Both the position numbers and the translations under genes were made by a program. Positions 33,020-36,646 of a stretch of 36,646 nt of DNA are shown in pieces (the stretch's first letter is position 1; every line of letters starts with the position of its first letter). A model generated the notes under the pieces. That model did not search any database. It saw only the letters and a list, made by a program, of their open reading frames with translations, and was not told the DNA's origin. Source of the stretch: Sphingomonas vulcanisoli (GTDB lineage: Bacteria; Pseudomonadota; Alphaproteobacteria; Sphingomonadales; Sphingomonadaceae). The stretch lies in contig NZ_JAAOZC010000013.1 of the NCBI RefSeq assembly GCF_011761305.1, positions 1 to 36,646 of the forward strand, read 5' to 3'.

Positions 33020-34451
33020 AGTTCTTCGTCGTGTTGAAGCCGAAGGCGAGGAAGCTTGGCATCGGGCCGTTCCAGCCGCCATCGTCCGCCACTTCGCTGT
33101 CACGGGGTTCGCGATTTTCACGACGGGGCTCGCGGGCGGGAGCGCGCGGTCTTTCGGCCTGCGGTTCGCGCGGGGCACGTGCAGGACGTTCCTCACGCTC
33201 GACCGGGGCCGGTGCAACCGGGGCCGGCTCGATCTCGCGCGGCGCCTCTGCGCGGGGCTTGGCACGACGGCCACGGCCGCGCTTGGGCTCTTCGACGGCG
33301 GTCTCCGGCTCGGGCGCAGGGCTAGCCTTGGCCTCGCCGCCGCCGCTCACCCGCGGAATCTTGAAGCTGGTCAGCTTCTCGATATTCTCGATTGCCTCGG
33401 CATCTTCTGGCGTCACCAGCGTGAACGCCTTACCCGACATTCCGGCGCGGCCGGTGCGGCCGATGCGATGGACATAATCGTCCGGGTGCCAGGGCACGTC
33501 GAAATTGAAAACGTGGCTGACGCCCTTGATATCGAGCCCACGCGCGGCGACGTCGGACGCGACCAAAATGTTGATCTCGCCCGCCTTGAAGCGATCGAGT
33601 TCCCGGATGCGCTCGGATTGCTCCATGTCGCCATGGATCTGGCTCGCCTTGAAGCCGTCCTTGCGCAGCGAGTCGGCGAGATCACGCACGGTCGTCTTGC
33701 GGTTGGAAAAGATGATCGCGGTGCGCACATCTTCGGCCTTGAGCAATTTGCGCAGCGTATCGCGCTTGCCGCGCGACGAGGTCTCGACCAGCGCCTGCTC
33801 GATCAAGGTGTTGGTACTGGCGGCGCGGGCCACCTCGACCTGCTTGGGGTTCGAGAGGAATTTGTCGGCCAGCTTCTTGATCACCGGCGGCATCGTCGCG
33901 GAGAACAAGAGCGTCTGCCGCGTCGCGGGGAGCTTGGAGCAGATCTGCTCGATATCGGGGATGAAGCCCATGTCGAGCATGCGGTCCGCCTCGTCGATCA
34001 CGAGGATCGAACAGCCCGAGAGCAAGATCTTGCCGCGCGCGAACAGATCCATCAGCCGGCCCGGCGTCGCAATCAGCACGTCGACGCCCTTGGCGAGCGC
34101 CTTCTGCTGATCGCCCATCGAGGTGCCGCCGATCAAAAGCGCCATCGAAAGCTTATGATATTTGCCGTATTTCTCGAAATTCTCGGCGACCTGCGCGGCT
34201 AGCTCGCGCGTCGGCTCCAGGATCAGCGAGCGCGGCATCATCGCGCGGCTGCGGCCCTGGGCAAGAATGTCGATCATCGGCAGCACGAAGCTCGCCGTCT
34301 TGCCCGTGCCGGTCTGCGCGATGCCAACCAGATCGCGATTCATCAGCACCGGCGGGATCGCCGCCGCCTGGATCGCGGTCGGCTCCGTATAACCGGATTC
34401 GCCGATAGCCTTCAGCAATTCATCGGAAAGGCCGAGATCGGCAAAGCTCAT
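33018..34451 (-). CDS. DEAD-box RNA helicase, RhlE type
   Basis: ATP-dependent RNA helicase, probably in ribosome assembly or RNA turnover; 477 residues from ATG 34451 (MSFADLGLSDELL). All motifs are present: Q motif YTEPTAIQ, motif I AQTGTGKT, Ia PTRELA, GG, Ib TPGR, DEAD (VIDEAD), SAT (FSATM), then the C-terminal RecA domain with IFSNRKTTV, ASDVAARGLDI and HRIGRTGRAG. From residue ~375 on comes a long basic Arg/Pro/Glu-rich tail, typical of RhlE-like helicases and probably RNA-binding. Family assignment (RhlE versus others) is by overall pattern. Confidence 0.92.
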   Translation of the reverse strand: MSFADLGLSDELLKAIGESGYTEPTAIQAAAIPPVLMNRDLVGIAQTGTGKTASFVLPMIDILAQGRSRAMMPRSLILEPTRELAAQVAENFEKYGKYHKLSMALLIGGTSMGDQQKALAKGVDVLIATPGRLMDLFARGKILLSGCSILVIDEADRMLDMGFIPDIEQICSKLPATRQTLLFSATMPPVIKKLADKFLSNPKQVEVARAASTNTLIEQALVETSSRGKRDTLRKLLKAEDVRTAIIFSNRKTTVRDLADSLRKDGFKASQIHGDMEQSERIRELDRFKAGEINILVASDVAARGLDIKGVSHVFNFDVPWHPDDYVHRIGRTGRAGMSGKAFTLVTPEDAEAIENIEKLTSFKIPRVSGGGEAKASPAPEPETAVEEPKRGRGRRAKPRAEAPREIEPAPVAPAPVEREERPARAPREPQAERPRAPAREPRRENREPRDSEVADDGGWNGPMPSFLAFGFNTTKN

Positions 34452-34545
34452 GGGTGCTCGATGCTGGATCGGAGGGGCACGCCATTCGCGCCCGTCGAGG
34501 CCCTCGCCCTTGCGGACAAGAGCCGGCAAAGTCAAGATTTGGCTG

Positions 34546-34992
34546 CTATTTGGCCGGCACTGGGATCATCAGGCGGAAGCGATTGATCTCGCACTCGCCC
34601 CCCGCACGCGAATGGATCACATCTCGGCCCGCGCAAATCTGGCCATCCTGGCGCTGATCGAGATAGAATCCCGCGTAGAAATCCAGCGCCGGGCAGCTGT
34701 TGGAGAACCGCGCGCGCAGCCGCGTGTTACCGCGCAAAATGAAATCCACGCTATTGCCCGCCAGCACCGCCGCGCCGACGATCGTGTCGCGCGGAATGCA
34801 CTTAGGGCCCTTCTTTTCCTTGAGCGTGACGAAGGCGGGGGGCAGCGCCGCCTGCGCGGTCTCGATCCGGACGACGACATGGCTGCGCACCACCAGTTGC
34901 GCAATTTCAAAGCTACCGTCCGCGCGAGACGCCGCAGGCGCGGGCGCAGCCGCTCCCGTGGCCGCAAGCGCGGCAACGATCAGCGGGAACAT
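34546..34992 (-). CDS. Secreted protein of unknown function
   Basis: 148 residues with an N-terminal hydrophobic signal peptide (about 1-21, Ala-rich, likely cut after the AAAPAPAA region). The mature part has four cysteines (C65, C100, C120, C134) that could form two disulfides, and aromatic-rich LDFYAGFYLDQRQDG. I do not recognise a family. It lies upstream of the helicase on the same strand with 94 nt between, and diverges from the flavoprotein gene. Confidence 0.72.
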   Translation of the reverse strand: MFPLIVAALAATGAAAPAPAASRADGSFEIAQLVVRSHVVVRIETAQAALPPAFVTLKEKKGPKCIPRDTIVGAAVLAGNSVDFILRGNTRLRARFSNSCPALDFYAGFYLDQRQDGQICAGRDVIHSRAGGECEINRFRLMIPVPAK

Positions 34993-35085
34993 ATTTCGCC
35001 CTTCATGCGGATCGATCCGATCGTGCGGACGGGTTTAATGGCGGATGAACTGGCGCCGGTGCCAATCCAAGAATAGATCGTACTG

Positions 35086-36513
35086 ATGCCGAATAGACCC
35101 ACTTCTGATCTGCTGGCGGCGCTGGAGGCGCGGCTCGGCCCGCGCGGCTTCACCCGCGATGCAGATGCGATGGCCCCTTGGCTCAAGGACTGGAGGGGAC
35201 GTGTGGAGGGTGCAGCGGCGGCGCTGCTCTCGCCTGCCGACACCGATGAGGTGGAGGCTATCGTCCGGCTGGCTGGCGCGGCGGGCGTCGCCATCGTACC
35301 GCAGGGGGGCAATACATCGATGGTCGCGGGTGCGACGCCGGACGCGGATGGCGCCAGCCTGCTGCTTTCCACCCGGCGGATGCGCACGATCCGATCGGTC
35401 TCTTCGCAAGACAATGTCGCGGTCGCCGAGGCAGGCGTGATCCTGTCCGATCTCCACGAAGCCGCCAACGGTATCGGCCGCCGCTTCCCGCTCAGCCTTG
35501 CCGCCAAGGGATCGGCAACAATCGGCGGGCTGATCTCGACCAATGCGGGCGGCACGCAGGTGCTGCGCTTCGGGACGATGCGGGCGCTGGTATTGGGGAT
35601 CGAGGCGGTGTTGCCCAACGGTGCTCGCTTCGATGGCCTCTCCGCACTGCGCAAGGACAATCGCGGCTATGATCTGCGCCAGTTGCTGTGCGGGGCGGAG
35701 GGGACGCTGGGCATCGTCACCGCCGCCAGCCTCAGACTGGTGCCCGCCGCGGCGGCGCGCGCAGTCGCCTGGGTGGGGATCGAACGCGCCGACGACGCAC
35801 TCGGCCTGCTGCGGCGGCTGGAAGATGCGATGGGCGAGGCGATCGAAAGTTTCGAGATCATTCCCGCCGAGGGTCTCGCTTTGGTCCTCCGACACATCGC
35901 CCATACGCGCGCGCCGCTGACGGATCCGCACCGCTGGCACGTGCTGATCGAAGCGACCGCACGCGCCGGGGCACCCTCGCCCACCGATGCGCTGGAGCAG
36001 GCGCTAGCCCGCGCGATTGAAGAAGGCCATGCCGCAGACGCGATCGTCGCCGCCAGCGAATCGCAGGCCGAGGCCTTCTGGCGCATCCGCGAATCCTTGT
36101 CCGAGGCCGAACGGATCGATGGCTTCGCGGCCAAGCATGATGTTTCCGTGTCGGTCTCGGTCATGCCCTGGCTGCTCGAAGACGGCGCGGCCGAGGTAGA
36201 AGCGCGCTTTCCCGGCGTCCGTGTGCTGGGCTTCGGGCACCTTGGCGACGGCAACGTCCACTTCAACGTCCGCGCGCCGATCGGCATGGACAGCAAGGCC
36301 TGGCTCGCCGATCAGGGCGACGATATTAGCGCGTACGTCCACGATCTCGTCCGCGCGAAAGACGGCTCGATCTCCGCCGAACATGGCATCGGCCAGCTCA
36401 AGCGCGCCGAATTCGCGCGGACGGCGGGCGCGACCCGGCTGCATGCGCTGCAGGCGATCAAACAGGCGCTTGATCCGCAGGGACTGTTCAATCCAGGCAA
36501 GCTTTTGCCTTAG
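35086..36513 (+). CDS. FAD-linked 2-hydroxyacid dehydrogenase (GlcD / D-2-HGDH family)
   Basis: Predicted flavoenzyme oxidising a D-2-hydroxy acid such as D-lactate, glycolate or 2-hydroxyglutarate; 475 residues. The PCMH-type FAD domain shows VAIVPQGGNTSMVAGATP (about 68-85), KGSATIGGLISTNAGGTQVLRFG and GAEGTLGIVTAASL. The C-terminal domain has the metal-site signature FGHLGDGNVHFNV (about 384-396) and DGSISAEHGIGQLKR. The end QALDPQGLFNPGKLLP is typical. No Fe-S partner (GlcE/GlcF) is adjacent, so a single-chain enzyme is likely. The substrate is not decided. Confidence 0.88.
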   Translation: MPNRPTSDLLAALEARLGPRGFTRDADAMAPWLKDWRGRVEGAAAALLSPADTDEVEAIVRLAGAAGVAIVPQGGNTSMVAGATPDADGASLLLSTRRMRTIRSVSSQDNVAVAEAGVILSDLHEAANGIGRRFPLSLAAKGSATIGGLISTNAGGTQVLRFGTMRALVLGIEAVLPNGARFDGLSALRKDNRGYDLRQLLCGAEGTLGIVTAASLRLVPAAAARAVAWVGIERADDALGLLRRLEDAMGEAIESFEIIPAEGLALVLRHIAHTRAPLTDPHRWHVLIEATARAGAPSPTDALEQALARAIEEGHAADAIVAASESQAEAFWRIRESLSEAERIDGFAAKHDVSVSVSVMPWLLEDGAAEVEARFPGVRVLGFGHLGDGNVHFNVRAPIGMDSKAWLADQGDDISAYVHDLVRAKDGSISAEHGIGQLKRAEFARTAGATRLHALQAIKQALDPQGLFNPGKLLP

Positions 36514-36537
36514 GATCAGGCCTCCATTGCTGCCATC

Positions 36538-36556
36538 GATCCTCCCCTGCAAGGGG
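36538..36556. repeat. Truncated GGGGAGG palindrome
   Basis: GATCCTCCCCTGCAAGGGG repeats the left end of the element at 32890, but the expected right arm is missing: after AAGGGG the sequence changes to AT-richer DNA (CATTGTTCACTTTG). Confidence 0.55.
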
Positions 36557-36591
36557 CATTGTTCACTTTGTATTGCATTGATGAGGTGTCG

Positions 36592-36646
36592 ATGGAAGAA
36601 GAGTGTGAGTGTGGCATCGAGCATATCGAGGGATTTGGAGTAGCGT
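36592..36646 (+). CDS. Possible start of an unidentified gene cut by the window end
   Basis: From ATG 36592 an open frame (MEEECECGIEHIEGFGVA) runs to the window edge. GAGGTG lies 3 nt upstream, closer than ideal. The segment is distinctly less GC-rich than the rest and could belong to an insertion sequence or other recent arrival. Too short to identify; another frame (ATG 36581) ends within the window. Confidence 0.25.
   Translation, partial: MEEECECGIEHIEGFGVA

Overview
The window looks like chromosome of a GC-rich alphaproteobacterium of the Sphingomonadales type. This rests on the protein flavours (a CtrA almost identical in pattern to the Caulobacter protein, a short 270-residue flagellin, a sphingomonad-style TonB receptor), on abundant GTG starts with 4-base stop/start overlaps, and on two kinds of intergenic palindromes (GGGGAGG hairpins and elements ending in a 'CCCCGGAACAAGTCCGGGG' arm) that I associate with sphingomonads. 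No rRNA, tRNA, CRISPR array or complete insertion sequence was seen.

Positions 1-18406 are a flagellar block. A flagellin gene (minus strand, with a clear terminator) diverges from a sigma-54 activator of the FlbD/FleQ kind. Rightward follow fliE-F-G-H-I-J-K-L-M-N-O-P-Q-R, flhB, fliD and fliS, most of them overlapping or abutting. These encode the MS ring, switch, type III export ATPase and gate, hook-length ruler, filament cap and flagellin chaperone. A lytic transglycosylase gene converges on fliS. flhA, the rod/hook flg genes and motAB are not here.

Positions 18480-24289: a queuosine-precursor transporter (yhhQ), a small low-GC membrane protein, then on the minus strand the conserved ffh-rpsP-rimM-trmD-rplS translation block. 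That block is interrupted between rimM and trmD by a vapBC toxin-antitoxin pair and a 93-residue membrane protein, all joined by 4-base overlaps. A pair of GTATATAC palindromes forms a likely vapB operator touching the rimM stop codon.

Positions 24290-30145 (minus strand): a TonB-dependent receptor, an FAD/NAD(P)-binding protein and a HAD-IIIC/FkbH-like protein with an unusual C-terminal SGNH-like domain. The spacer between the first two has two long G-tracts.

Positions 30330-36646: the cell-cycle regulator ctrA with a perfect CtrA box in its own upstream region, divergent from an rluA-type pseudouridine synthase and arfB; a free-methionine-sulfoxide reductase; a DEAD-box helicase; a secreted protein of unknown function; and a D-lactate/2-hydroxyglutarate dehydrogenase-like flavoprotein. 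The last ~90 bases are AT-richer and follow a truncated palindrome, suggesting the edge of an insertion or a new gene.

How it fits together: CtrA, the sigma-54 activator and a possible sigma-28-type promoter motif shared by fliC and fliD suggest a layered flagellar control circuit, with CtrA-like sites at several flagellar boundaries. The best candidates for something undescribed are the vapBC module wired into an essential ribosomal operon and the FkbH-SGNH fusion. All functional statements come from reading the sequence; no searches were run.
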